The position numbers were made by a program, and so were the translations under genes. This document shows positions 17,145-25,202 of a stretch of DNA of 64,000 bases, piece by piece. Location of the stretch: positions 2,623,066 to 2,687,065 of the forward strand of contig NZ_NJGY01000001.1 of NCBI RefSeq assembly GCF_002250505.1, given 5' to 3'. Every line of letters begins with the position of its first letter. The first letter of the stretch is position 1. The notes beneath the pieces are model-generated. The model was not told the origin of the DNA. It did no database searches and was given only the letters and a program-made list of their open reading frames with translations. This DNA is from Janthinobacterium sp. PC23-8 (GTDB lineage Bacteria > Pseudomonadota > Gammaproteobacteria > Burkholderiales > Burkholderiaceae_D).

Positions 17145-17726
17145 ATGATGAAAAAGATCCTGTTTGCAATGATCGCTTCCGTAACCGCCATGTCCGCCAT
17201 GAGCGCTGCCCATGCAGAGGGTCCTTATGTGGGTGTCGGCGTCACCGCCAACCGGTATGATTTCAATGTGCCTGGCGCCACCAGCGCCGATAACCATAGC
17301 GGCACCAAAGTCGGCGGCAAGTTCTTTGCCGGTTACGACCTGAACCAGACTTGGGCGGTCGAGGGCGGTTATGCCGACTTCGGCAGCAAGAACTACAGCT
17401 ATATCGACAACGCTGGCAACAACGGCAGCGTGAAGGGCGATTCGCACGGCTATTACCTGGCCGGCAAGGCCACCATGCCCGTCACCGACAAAGTCGGCGT
17501 GTTCGGCAAGCTTGGTGTCGCCCGCGTCGACAACAGCCTGAGCGGTTCTGGCCTGTCGAGCGGCATCGGCGGCCAGAACAAGACCGGCGTCTACGCCTCG
17601 CTCGGGGCCCAGTACGCGATCAACGAGAAAGTCTCGCTGACGGCGGAAGTGGAACACTTCGGCAAGAGCGCCGACCAGGGTCATAAAGCTACCGGCCTTG
17701 CCGTTGGCGCCCGCTACAATTTTTAA
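17145..17726 (+). CDS. Small outer-membrane beta-barrel protein (OmpA-like/porin-family fold)
   Basis: 193 residues. The start is ATG at 17145 (or 17148), with AAGAGAG upstream. Signal peptide MMKKILFAMIASVTAMSAM with likely cleavage after AHA. The mature part has alternating amphipathic strands (GPYVGVGVTANRYDF, WAVEGGYADFG, KVGVFGKLGVARVD, GVYASLGAQYAI, VSLTAEVEHFG) and ends ARYNF, the terminal aromatic expected for BAM-dependent insertion. Eight strands fit an OmpA/OmpX-size barrel. No porin activity can be claimed. Monocistronic, with a long 5' region containing a CTTAAG repeat and a strong terminator downstream. Confidence 0.85.
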   Translation: MMKKILFAMIASVTAMSAMSAAHAEGPYVGVGVTANRYDFNVPGATSADNHSGTKVGGKFFAGYDLNQTWAVEGGYADFGSKNYSYIDNAGNNGSVKGDSHGYYLAGKATMPVTDKVGVFGKLGVARVDNSLSGSGLSSGIGGQNKTGVYASLGAQYAINEKVSLTAEVEHFGKSADQGHKATGLAVGARYNF

Positions 17727-17747
17727 ATTGTCAGCCGTGTGCTGAAA

Positions 17748-17779
17748 AAAAAGGCAGTCACCATGGTGACTGCCTTTTT
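17748..17779. terminator. Bidirectional intrinsic terminator
   Basis: A 32-bp perfect palindrome with A-runs on the left and T-runs on the right (core ggcagtcaccatggtgactgcc). It lies between the convergent barrel gene and ettA and can end transcripts from both sides. Confidence 0.9.
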
Positions 17780-17798
17780 GCATTGCTGACTATAAATC

Positions 17799-19469
17799 TT
17801 ATACGGTCAGCGGCTTGTAGCGGATGCGCTTGGGCTTGGCGCCTTCTTCACCCAGGCGTTTTTTCTTGTCGGCTTCATATTCCTGATAGTTGCCGTCAAA
17901 GAATTTCACTTGCGAATCGCCTTCGAAGGCCAGGATATGCGTGGCGATACGGTCGAGGAACCAGCGATCATGGGAAATGACCATCACGCTGCCGGCGAAC
18001 TCGAGCAGCGCGTCTTCCAGTGCGCGCAGGGTTTCCACGTCCAGGTCGTTCGACGGTTCATCGAGCAGCAGGACGTTGCCGCCCATTAACAGCGTTTTGG
18101 CCAGGTGCAGGCGGCCGCGTTCACCGCCGGACAGGTTGCCAACGATTTTTTGCTGGTCGCCACCTTTGAAGTTGAAGCGGCCCAGGTAGGCGCGCGACGG
18201 CATCTCGAAGCGGCCCACGGTCAGCATGTCGGCGCCGCCGCAGACGTCCTGGAACACTGTCTTGTTGTCCGACAGCGAGTCGCCGCGATTCTGGTCGACA
18301 ATCGACACACGCGCCGTCTGGCCGATCACGACTTCGCCGCTGTCCGGCTGTTCCTTGCCGGTGATCATCTTGAACAGCGTCGATTTACCTGCGCCGTTGG
18401 GGCCGATGATGCCGACGATGGCGCCGGCAGGGATCGTGAAGCTCAGGTCGTCGATCAGCAGGCGGTCGCCGAACGCTTTCGACACGTTCTTGAATTCGAT
18501 CACTTCATTGCCCAGGCGTTCGGCCACGGGAATGAAGATCTCCTGGGTTTCATTGCGCTTCTGGTATTCGTGCTCGGACAGCTCATTGAAGCGGGCCAGG
18601 CGGGCTTTCGACTTGGCCTGGCGTGCCTTCGGGTTCTGGCGCGACCATTCCAGCTCTTTCTGCAGCGCTTTCTGGCGCGCCGATTCCGTCGCCTCTTCCT
18701 GCTTCAGGCGGGCTTGCTTCTGCTCCAGCCAGGTCGAATAGTTGCCCTTCCATGGAATGCCGTGGCCGCGGTCGAGCTCCAGGATCCACTCGGCCGCATT
18801 GTCGAGGAAGTAGCGATCGTGGGTGATGGCCACCACGGTGCCGGGGAAGCGCAGCAGGAATTGTTCCAGCCAGTCGACCGATTCCGCATCGAGGTGATTG
18901 GTTGGCTCGTCGAGCAGCAGCATGTCGGGTTTTGACAGCAGCAGCTTGCACAGTGCCACGCGGCGCTTTTCGCCGCCGGACAGGACACCGATTTTCGCGT
19001 CCCATGGCGGCAGGCGCAGCGCGTCGGCGGCCATTTCCAGTTGCAGGTTCAGGTTGCCGCCGTCGGAAGTCGAGATGATCGCTTCCAGGCGCGCCTGTTC
19101 ATTGGCCAGGGCGTCGAAATCGGCGTCTTCCTCGGCATAGGCGGCGTACACCGCTTCGAGCTTGGCTTGTGCTTCGAACACTTCGCCCAGTCCCGATTCA
19201 ACTTCCTGGCGCACGGTCTTGTCCGCATCGAGCTGCGGTTCCTGCGGCAGGTAGCCGATGTTCAGGCCCGGCATCGGTACGGCTTCGCCCTGGATGTCGG
19301 TATCGATGCCGGCCATGATTTTGAGCAGGGTCGATTTACCGGAACCGTTCAGGCCCAGCACGCCGATCTTGGCGCCCGGAAAAAAGGACAGGGAAATATC
19401 TTTCAGGATCTGGCGCTTGGGCGGGACGATCTTGCCCACGCGATTCATGGTGTAGACGTAATTAGCCAT
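17799..19469 (-). CDS. ettA: Energy-dependent translational throttle protein EttA (ABC-F)
   Basis: 556 residues, matching the E. coli EttA length. Two ABC ATPase cassettes without membrane segments: Walker A GLNGSGKST and GPNGAGKST, signatures LSGGEKRRVALC and LSGGERGRLHLAK. The linker between them carries the arm and the charged P-site tRNA interaction motif (WSRQNPKARQAKSKARLARF). MANYVYTMNRVGKIVPPKRQ is the typical N-terminus. EttA binds the ribosomal E site and gates the first elongation step according to the ADP/ATP ratio. Monocistronic, convergent with the barrel gene. Confidence 0.95.
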   Translation of the reverse strand: MANYVYTMNRVGKIVPPKRQILKDISLSFFPGAKIGVLGLNGSGKSTLLKIMAGIDTDIQGEAVPMPGLNIGYLPQEPQLDADKTVRQEVESGLGEVFEAQAKLEAVYAAYAEEDADFDALANEQARLEAIISTSDGGNLNLQLEMAADALRLPPWDAKIGVLSGGEKRRVALCKLLLSKPDMLLLDEPTNHLDAESVDWLEQFLLRFPGTVVAITHDRYFLDNAAEWILELDRGHGIPWKGNYSTWLEQKQARLKQEEATESARQKALQKELEWSRQNPKARQAKSKARLARFNELSEHEYQKRNETQEIFIPVAERLGNEVIEFKNVSKAFGDRLLIDDLSFTIPAGAIVGIIGPNGAGKSTLFKMITGKEQPDSGEVVIGQTARVSIVDQNRGDSLSDNKTVFQDVCGGADMLTVGRFEMPSRAYLGRFNFKGGDQQKIVGNLSGGERGRLHLAKTLLMGGNVLLLDEPSNDLDVETLRALEDALLEFAGSVMVISHDRWFLDRIATHILAFEGDSQVKFFDGNYQEYEADKKKRLGEEGAKPKRIRYKPLTV

Positions 19470-19545
19470 TAGAAATCTCGGGTGTTATACAAAGACGAAC
19501 AGGATACGGTAAACGCCTGCTTCCGGCCAGCGTTGTGCATGCGTG

Positions 19546-20442
19546 CTAGGCCGCCAGCCGGGCGCGGCGGTTCATCCACAGCCCTTCGGCCGCATACAGG
19601 GCCAGCGCGGTCCAGATCACCACGAAGCCCAGCATGCGTTGCTCGCTAAACGATTCATGGAAGACCCACACGCCGATCAGGAGCTGGCCGGTGGGCGCGA
19701 TATATTGCAGCAAGCCCAGCACGGCCAGCGGCAGGCGCCGCGCGCCGGCCGCGAACAGCAGCAGCGGAATGGCCGTGATCGGCCCGGAAGCGAGCAGCAG
19801 GGCGCGCGTGGCGGAAGACTCCGTATTGACGAAGCCGCTCTGGCCATGCCAGCTCAGCCACAGCAGATAGGCCAGGGCCAGCGGGAACAGAATCATGGTT
19901 TCGAACGACAGGCCTTCGAGCGCACCCAGCGCCGCCGTCTTGCGCAGCAGGCCGTAGCCGCCAAAGGTGCCGGCCAGCAGCAGAGCGATCCACGGCACTT
20001 GTCCGGCCTGCCAGGTCAGCCAGGCCACGCCGCAGCCGGCCAGCGTGATGGCGATCCATTGCGCGCGGCGCAGGCGCTCATGCAGCAGCAGGAAGCCCAG
20101 CATGACATTGAGCAACGGGGTAATAAAGTAGCCGAGGCTGGCGTCGACCACGTGGCCGTTGTTGACGGCCCAGATATAGATGAACCAGTTGGCCGACAAC
20201 AGGAACGCGCTGGCCACGAAGCCGGCCACCACTTTCGGCTGGCTTTTCAAGGTTCGCAGCCAGCCCCACTGGCGGCGGAAAGTCAGAACGATACCGAGAA
20301 ACAACAGCGACCAGACCATGCGATGCGCCAGGATTTCTTGCGGTGCGACTTCTTCCAGGGCATGGAAGTACAGTGGAAACAGGCCCCAGCACAAAAAAGC
20401 GAGGGAGGCGTACAACATGCCTGGGTTCATGAGCGGCTTCAT
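19546..20442 (-). CDS. rarD: EamA/RarD-family inner-membrane transporter
   Basis: About 298 residues from the ATG at 20442. ATGs at 20463 and 20430 are alternatives, and no start has a clear ribosome binding site. Ten hydrophobic helices with RarD landmarks LAFLCWGLFPLYFHAL, EILAHRMVWS, FIYIWAVNNGHVVDASLGYF and PLLNVMLGFLLL. This is the drug/metabolite transporter superfamily. E. coli RarD is linked to chloramphenicol tolerance, but substrates are generally unknown. The gene is divergent from kup, with about 226 bp between start codons, and convergent with nothing close. Confidence 0.85.
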   Translation of the reverse strand: MKPLMNPGMLYASLAFLCWGLFPLYFHALEEVAPQEILAHRMVWSLLFLGIVLTFRRQWGWLRTLKSQPKVVAGFVASAFLLSANWFIYIWAVNNGHVVDASLGYFITPLLNVMLGFLLLHERLRRAQWIAITLAGCGVAWLTWQAGQVPWIALLLAGTFGGYGLLRKTAALGALEGLSFETMILFPLALAYLLWLSWHGQSGFVNTESSATRALLLASGPITAIPLLLFAAGARRLPLAVLGLLQYIAPTGQLLIGVWVFHESFSEQRMLGFVVIWTALALYAAEGLWMNRRARLAA

Positions 20443-20640
20443 ACAGAGTAGACAGTCTGTCATTATCGCTGAAATCAATATGGCCTGCCGGACGCTTCCG
20501 GGGCAGCGTAGAATGGCAACAAATCGAGGGCCGCGACGCCTTGCACGGATGCGTCGGGGCCAACAACAAACGACCTTGGGGCAGCTGCGAAACCATGCAA
20601 AAATACTCTTGCTATTTGCTAATACCTATCATATTGTGCG

Positions 20641-20685
20641 ATGCAACAAAACAAAAACGGGTGCAACCTTGACGTCGGAACATAA
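20641..20685 (+). other. Short ORF (14 codons) overlapping the start of kup
   Basis: ATG at 20641 opens MQQNKNGCNLDVGT and stops with TAA at 20683-20685, out of frame with kup and spanning its proposed TTG start at 20669. Translation of this ORF would run ribosomes through the kup start and terminate 14 nt after it, which could permit coupled re-initiation. It lacks a strong ribosome binding site, so it may be chance. Confidence 0.3.
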
Positions 20686-22558
20686 AAAAAGCGGTCTCGC
20701 CGGCATGACGCTGGCGGCCGTGGGCATCGTCTACGGCGATATCGGCACCAGCCCGCTGTATACCCTGAAAACCGTGTTCGACCCGGCCCACGGCCTGGCG
20801 CTCACGCACAACAACCTGCTGGGCATCGTCTCGCTGATCTTCTGGGGCCTGACCCTGATCGTCTCGCTCAAGTACGTGACCCTGGTGCTGCGCGCCGACA
20901 ACCGCGGCGAGGGCGGCATCATGGCGCTGATGGCGCTGGTGCTGTCGTCGGTCAGCAAGCTGTCGCGCTGGCATTTTCCGCTGATGGTGATCGGCGTCTT
21001 CGGCGCCACCCTGTTTTACGGCGACAGCGTGATCACGCCGGCCATTTCCGTGCTGTCGGCGATCGAAGGTCTGGAAGTGGCCACGCCCGCCTTCAGCCCG
21101 TATGTGGTGCCGCTGACGATCATGGTGCTGGTGGCGCTGTATTCGGTGCAGTCGCACGGCACCGCCGGCATCGGTCGTTATTTCGCGCCCATCATGGTGC
21201 TGTGGTTTGCCGCGCTGGCCATCATGGGGGTGCTCAACATTATCAAGTCGCCACAAGTGCTGGCCGCGCTGAACCCCATGCATGCGGCGACCTTCCTGAT
21301 GAATAACGGTTTTGTCGCCTTCGTAGCGCTCGGTGCGGTGGTGCTGGCGCTGACGGGCGCCGAAGCGCTGTATGCCGACATGGGCCACTTCGGCAAGAAG
21401 CCGATCCGCCTGGCCTGGTTTCTGATCGCCTTTCCCGCGCTGGCGCTGAATTATCTGGGCCAGGGCGGCCTGCTGCTGGCGCACCCGGAAGCGGTCTCGA
21501 ATCCGTTTTACCAGCAGCTGGGATCCTGGAGCGTCTACCCGCTGGTGATCCTGTCGACCATGGCCACCGTGATCGCCTCGCAGGCGACCATTTCCGGCAC
21601 CTTCTCGATGACCAAGCAGGCCATCGCGCTGGGCTTTTTGCCGCGCATGCGCGTGCGTCATACCTCGGAAAGCGAAATCGGCCAGATCTACATTCCGGCC
21701 GTGAACTGGCTGCAACTGTGCGTGGTGCTGCTGGCCGTGGTCGGTTTCGGCTCCTCGGAAAACCTGGCCGCCGCCTACGGTATCGCCGTCACCGCCACCA
21801 TGCTGGCGACCACCATCCTGACGTTCTTCGTGATCCGCTACCGCTGGAAGATGAACCTGGCCCTGTGCTGGGCCGCGACCGGCTTTTTCCTGATCATCGA
21901 CATCAACCTGGTGTCGGCCACCGCGCTCAAACTGTTCCACGGCGGCTGGTTCCCGCTGCTGCTGGGCTCCATCCTGTTCATCGTCATGCTGACCTGGAAG
22001 CGCGGGCGCCAGCTGGTGTTCGAGAACCTGGAAAGGCATGCGATTCCGCTCGACGATTTCCTCGCCTCGCTGTTTATCGCGCCGCCGCTGCGGGTGCCGG
22101 GCACGGCGATCTTCCTGCGCGGCGAAAGCGATGGCGTGCCACATGCGCTGTTGCACAACCTGCTGCACAACAAGGTGCTGCACGAGCGCGTGATCTTCCT
22201 GACGGTCTTCATGCACGAGGAGCCGTGGGTGCCGCGCGCCGAGCAGGTCAATGTGCTCGACCTGGGCCACCAGTGCTACCAGGTCAATGTGCATTACGGT
22301 TTCAAGGATGAACCGGATATTCCCGCCGCGCTGGCGCTGGCGCAGCGCGAAGGGGAGGGTGCCGACTTCACCTTTGAAATGATGGAAACGTCGTTCTTTA
22401 TCGCCCGCCAGACCATTATTTCAACGCCGGATTCGGGCATGATGCCATGGCGCGAACATCTGTTCGTCACCATGTCGCGCAATGCGCGCACGGCGGCCGA
22501 CTACTATCAGATCCCCAGCAACCGGGTGATCGAGCTGGGCACGCAGGTGGAAATCTGA
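20669..22558 (+). CDS. kup: Low-affinity potassium transporter Kup
   Basis: 629 residues if started at TTG 20669 (LTSEHKKSGLAG). No in-frame ATG lies near the expected N-terminus, and the frame upstream reads as non-conserved sequence. Landmarks: VGIVYGDIGTSPLYTLK, RADNRGEGGIMALMALV, FGATLFYGDSVITPAISVLS, GAEALYADMGHFG and, in the last third, the soluble domain with VFENLERHAIPLDDFL. About twelve membrane helices. Kup takes up K+ with protons at the inner membrane. The non-ATG start and overlapping small ORF suggest modest or regulated translation. Divergent from rarD. Confidence 0.92.
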   Translation: MTSEHKKSGLAGMTLAAVGIVYGDIGTSPLYTLKTVFDPAHGLALTHNNLLGIVSLIFWGLTLIVSLKYVTLVLRADNRGEGGIMALMALVLSSVSKLSRWHFPLMVIGVFGATLFYGDSVITPAISVLSAIEGLEVATPAFSPYVVPLTIMVLVALYSVQSHGTAGIGRYFAPIMVLWFAALAIMGVLNIIKSPQVLAALNPMHAATFLMNNGFVAFVALGAVVLALTGAEALYADMGHFGKKPIRLAWFLIAFPALALNYLGQGGLLLAHPEAVSNPFYQQLGSWSVYPLVILSTMATVIASQATISGTFSMTKQAIALGFLPRMRVRHTSESEIGQIYIPAVNWLQLCVVLLAVVGFGSSENLAAAYGIAVTATMLATTILTFFVIRYRWKMNLALCWAATGFFLIIDINLVSATALKLFHGGWFPLLLGSILFIVMLTWKRGRQLVFENLERHAIPLDDFLASLFIAPPLRVPGTAIFLRGESDGVPHALLHNLLHNKVLHERVIFLTVFMHEEPWVPRAEQVNVLDLGHQCYQVNVHYGFKDEPDIPAALALAQREGEGADFTFEMMETSFFIARQTIISTPDSGMMPWREHLFVTMSRNARTAADYYQIPSNRVIELGTQVEI

Positions 22559-22722
22559 GGCGGCCGGCCGCTATCGTGATCCTGCCAGTGTTGCGGGAAC
22601 CACGCATCGGCCTGCCCGCTTACGTCTGCTTACAAGTTGGCCCTGTTTATCCTGTTAAACTGCAGCCCGCATGGTCCGCATCGCACGGGCTTGCGTCACA
22701 CTCCAATCTGTAAAGGGAAACC

Positions 22723-23187
22723 ATGAAATCGGTATTTCAGTTGATCGCCTCCGTCGCTTGTGTCTTTGCCTTGACCGCCTGCGGTAGCGCCGCGAACGAC
22801 AAGAAGGCGGTCGTCATCGATCCAGCCACCCAGGTGAAGGATCTGATCGTCACCGATCTGACGGTGGGCACGGGCGCCGCCGCCGCCGCCGGCGACACCC
22901 TGATCGTCACCTACACGGGTTGGCTGTACAACTCGGGCAAGCCGGATAACAAGGGTACCCAGTTCGACGCCACCAAGCCCGGAGCAGGTTTTTCTGTTCA
23001 GCTGGGCAAGGGCATCGTCATTCCCGGCTGGGATCAGGGCCTGGTCGGCATGAAGGTCGGGGGCACGCGCCGCCTGACGATTCCGTCCAGCCTCGGCTAT
23101 GGTCCGAACGGCAGCCCGCCGACCATTCCTGCCTATGCCGGCCTGGTGTTCGATGTCACCCTGGTGACGCTCACGCCCAAGTCTTGA
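22723..23187 (+). CDS. FKBP-type peptidyl-prolyl cis-trans isomerase, lipoprotein
   Basis: 154 residues. Lipoprotein signal MKSVFQLIASVACVFALTAC, with the lipobox LTAC and acylated Cys20. An FKBP domain fills the rest (GDTLIVTYTGWLYN, GTQFDATKP, GKGIVIPGWDQGLVGMKVGG, RRLTIPSSLGYG, IPAYAGLVFDVTLV), with the conserved active-site residues Tyr, Asp, Ile, Trp and Tyr visible. It should catalyse prolyl isomerisation in the periplasm while anchored to a membrane. AAAGGGAAACC precedes the ATG. Monocistronic with a strong terminator. Confidence 0.9.
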   Translation: MKSVFQLIASVACVFALTACGSAANDKKAVVIDPATQVKDLIVTDLTVGTGAAAAAGDTLIVTYTGWLYNSGKPDNKGTQFDATKPGAGFSVQLGKGIVIPGWDQGLVGMKVGGTRRLTIPSSLGYGPNGSPPTIPAYAGLVFDVTLVTLTPKS

Positions 23188-23209
23188 TGCGGTGACGGTT
23201 CGACTTGCA

Positions 23210-23236
23210 ACGGGCGGCCTGCGGGCCGCCCGTTTT
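23210..23236 (+). terminator. Intrinsic terminator after the FKBP gene
   Basis: Ten-bp GC-rich stem acgggcggcc / ggccgcccgt with a 4-nt loop followed by tttt. It lies between the convergent FKBP and Dph6-like genes. Confidence 0.85.
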
Positions 23237-23253
23237 GCATCTCAAGCCAGGTT

Positions 23254-23925
23254 TTACGCCGGCGCCAGTTCCTGGAAATAATAGGTGGCGCCGCCGAGAT
23301 CGGGCGGCGCATCGTAGCGCAGCACCTGCGTGCGCTGGAGCGCCACCGGCGCGCTGAAGGCCGGGCCGTCGTAGACAAAGGTATGGAACTCGCCATTTTC
23401 GCCGCAGGCGTCCACCCCCGGGGGCAGGTCGGCAAGGAATGCGGCGTCGAATTCGCGCCCGCAAAACTCCGGTGCAAGATGCGTGCCGTTGATGCACACG
23501 ACGATGGCCTTGAAGCCGGCCGCCAGAAATTCCTCGACCAGCGCCAGGCGGTTTTCGCCCCACAGTGGCAGATGGGCTTGCAGGCCGGCGCTGGCGCAGA
23601 CTTTTTCTTCCCAGTCGCGGTGCGGCTGCAGGTCGATATCGCCAAACAGCGCGTGAGCTATGCCCTCGGCTTTGGCGGCGCGCAGCATGGTGATGAACTG
23701 TGCTTCATAACTGGCCCAGCTGGCGTTATAGCGCCGCAGGCGCGCGCCCAGGCTGGCCGCCTGCGCCTCGAGCAGTTCTGGCGTCACGCCGTGCGAGCGC
23801 GACTTGCGTCCGTCTTCATCCATGGCCGTGACCAGCAGCGGCACGCTCATGCCGGCAGCGCGCGCGCGCCACAGCGCCAGGCAGGAATCCTTGCCGCCGC
23901 TCCAGGAAATCAAGGCTTGCATCAT
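23254..23925 (-). CDS. Dph6-like ATP pyrophosphatase (diphthine-ammonia ligase family, role in bacteria unknown)
   Basis: 223 residues. PP-loop motif ISWSGGKDSCLALWRA at the N-terminus, then SHGVTPELLEAQA, ALFGDIDLQPHRDW and the Glu/Asn-containing GFKAIVVCINGTHLAPEFCG. Family members adenylate a substrate carboxylate. The eukaryotic and archaeal homologue completes diphthamide on EF2, but bacteria lack diphthamide, so the true reaction here is unknown. The start ATGATG overlaps the stop of the upstream elaA gene by 4 bp, implying coupled expression. Confidence 0.8.
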   Translation of the reverse strand: MMQALISWSGGKDSCLALWRARAAGMSVPLLVTAMDEDGRKSRSHGVTPELLEAQAASLGARLRRYNASWASYEAQFITMLRAAKAEGIAHALFGDIDLQPHRDWEEKVCASAGLQAHLPLWGENRLALVEEFLAAGFKAIVVCINGTHLAPEFCGREFDAAFLADLPPGVDACGENGEFHTFVYDGPAFSAPVALQRTQVLRYDAPPDLGGATYYFQELAPA

Positions 23926-24395
23926 GGCGCCACCGCCTCGGCCGGGCGCAGCATGTCGATATGCTGTATACCGTCTTCATCATAGGGCGCGCTGACGGTG
24001 ACGAAACCGAAGCACTGGTAAAAACGCTCCAGGTACTGCTGCGCGCCGATGCGGATCGCATGGCCCGGATGCAGGCGTACGGCGCGCGCGATACCCTCCA
24101 GTAGCAACTGCTTGCCGGCGCCGGTGGTGCGCGCCTCGGGCGCCGTCAGCACGCGGCCCAGCGACATCTCGCCATACTTGGCGCCCGGCGCCAGCACGCG
24201 CAGATACGCGGCCAGTTGCGGGCGGCCATCGACCTCCTGCCAGCCCAGCAGATGCATGGCGGCCTGGTCATGGCCGTCCAGGTCCTGGTACAGGCACTGC
24301 TGCTCGAGCACGAACACGCGCTGGCGCAGCGCCAGCACCTGGTACAGGCCGCGCGGGCCCAGTTCATCGAAGGTATGCCATTGCCAGGTGATCAT
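23922..24395 (-). CDS. elaA: GNAT-family acetyltransferase, ElaA-like
   Basis: 157 residues. The ElaA signature is evident: LYQVLALRQRVFVLEQQCLY, DLDGHDQAAMHLLGW, LRVLAPG and GRVLTAPEART, plus the acetyl-CoA-binding TGAGKQLLLEGIARA. Acetyl acceptor not known. First of a two-gene minus-strand unit with the Dph6-like gene (4-bp ATGA overlap). A terminator shared with ohr lies just upstream. Confidence 0.85.
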   Translation of the reverse strand: MITWQWHTFDELGPRGLYQVLALRQRVFVLEQQCLYQDLDGHDQAAMHLLGWQEVDGRPQLAAYLRVLAPGAKYGEMSLGRVLTAPEARTTGAGKQLLLEGIARAVRLHPGHAIRIGAQQYLERFYQCFGFVTVSAPYDEDGIQHIDMLRPAEAVAP

Positions 24396-24448
24396 GCGTG
24401 CTCCGGAGAAATCAGTAAAAGAGCGCCATTTTATAGGCCGGAACGAAA

Positions 24449-24482
24449 AAAAACCGCGCTGCCTGATGGCCGCGCGGTTTTT
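24449..24482 (-). terminator. Intrinsic terminator after ohr
   Basis: Stem aaaaaccgcgc / gcgcggttttt with a 12-nt loop, and further A residues upstream that give a long U-tract on the minus strand. It separates ohr from elaA. Confidence 0.85.
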
Positions 24483-24500
24483 ATTGGCAATGCCGGGTGC

Positions 24501-24926
24501 TTAAACGATGGTGAGCGTGACGTCGATATTGCCACGGGTAGCATTCGAGTAAGGGCACACGATATGCGCAGCGGCGACCAGTGCTTCGGCAGCGGCGCGC
24601 TCCATGCCTGGCAGCGAGATGTTCAGTTCGACTTCGATGCCGAAGCCCGTTTCGATGGCGCCGATACCGACCGTGCCCGTGATCGACAAGTCTGCTGGCA
24701 GGGCGATCTTGTCGCGGCCGGCAACGAATTTCATGGCGCCGATAAAGCAGGCCGAGTAGCCGGCGGCGAACAGTTGTTCAGGATTGGTGCCGACGGCGCC
24801 GTTGCCGCCCAGTTCTTTCGGCGTGGTCAGTTTCACGTCGAGCACGTTATCGGACGAGACGGCGCGGCCTTCGCGGCCTCCGGTGGCGGTCGCTACGGCG
24901 CGGTACAGGACTTGTTGGATCGACAT
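24501..24926 (-). CDS. ohr: Organic hydroperoxide resistance protein Ohr (OsmC/Ohr family)
   Basis: 141 residues. The two redox-active cysteines lie in [14 protein letters not shown] and [14 protein letters not shown]. The N-terminal strand has [15 protein letters not shown]. The Ohr subgroup is shown by LTTPKELGG and [14 protein letters not shown]. Ohr reduces organic and fatty-acid hydroperoxides using its cysteine pair, re-reduced by lipoylated proteins. Upstream are repeated actatttaat-like palindromes that suggest a MarR/OhrR-type repressor, but no ohrR gene is adjacent. Confidence 0.93.
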   Translation of the reverse strand: MSIQQVLYRAVATATGGREGRAVSSDNVLDVKLTTPKELGGNGAVGTNPEQLFAAGYSACFIGAMKFVAGRDKIALPADLSITGTVGIGAIETGFGIEVELNISLPGMERAAAEALVAAAHIVCPYSNATRGNIDVTLTIV

Positions 24927-24940
24927 GGTAGTGCTCCTTG

Positions 24941-24965
24941 ATTAAATAGTTAACGACTAAATAGT
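24941..24965 (-). promoter_or_regulatory. Candidate OhrR/MarR-type operators upstream of ohr
   Basis: attaaatagt (24941-24950) and actaaatagt (24956-24965) are near-identical palindromic units 15 bp apart, directly before the ohr start. A third copy in reverse orientation (actatttaat, 25047-25056) lies further upstream. AT-rich short palindromes are typical for MarR/OhrR regulators. Assignment is inferred from position and symmetry. Confidence 0.4.
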
Positions 24966-25202
24966 GTGCTACTTGTGGGTACTCACCCGGGAAGCCCATC
25001 TGAAACATCTGCAATACGGCGTCCATGTCTGCAATATATGTCGTGTACTATTTAATTGCAAGCGATTTTTATCGAAATATCTGATCGCCGAAGCTTTATT
25101 TCTTTGCTTCCGTCGCCGATATATGTCTTCCGTCGCATAATTAGCGCGCTGCGTGCGCGGCTCGCTATGCTGTGCTCACCTCAACGCCTCCGGGACCCCA
25201 TA

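Noticed and set aside
20180..20668. Possible N-terminal extension or frameshifted start of kup
   Set aside because: The upstream in-frame sequence overlaps rarD and its promoter and does not resemble Kup, which begins shortly after the TTG.
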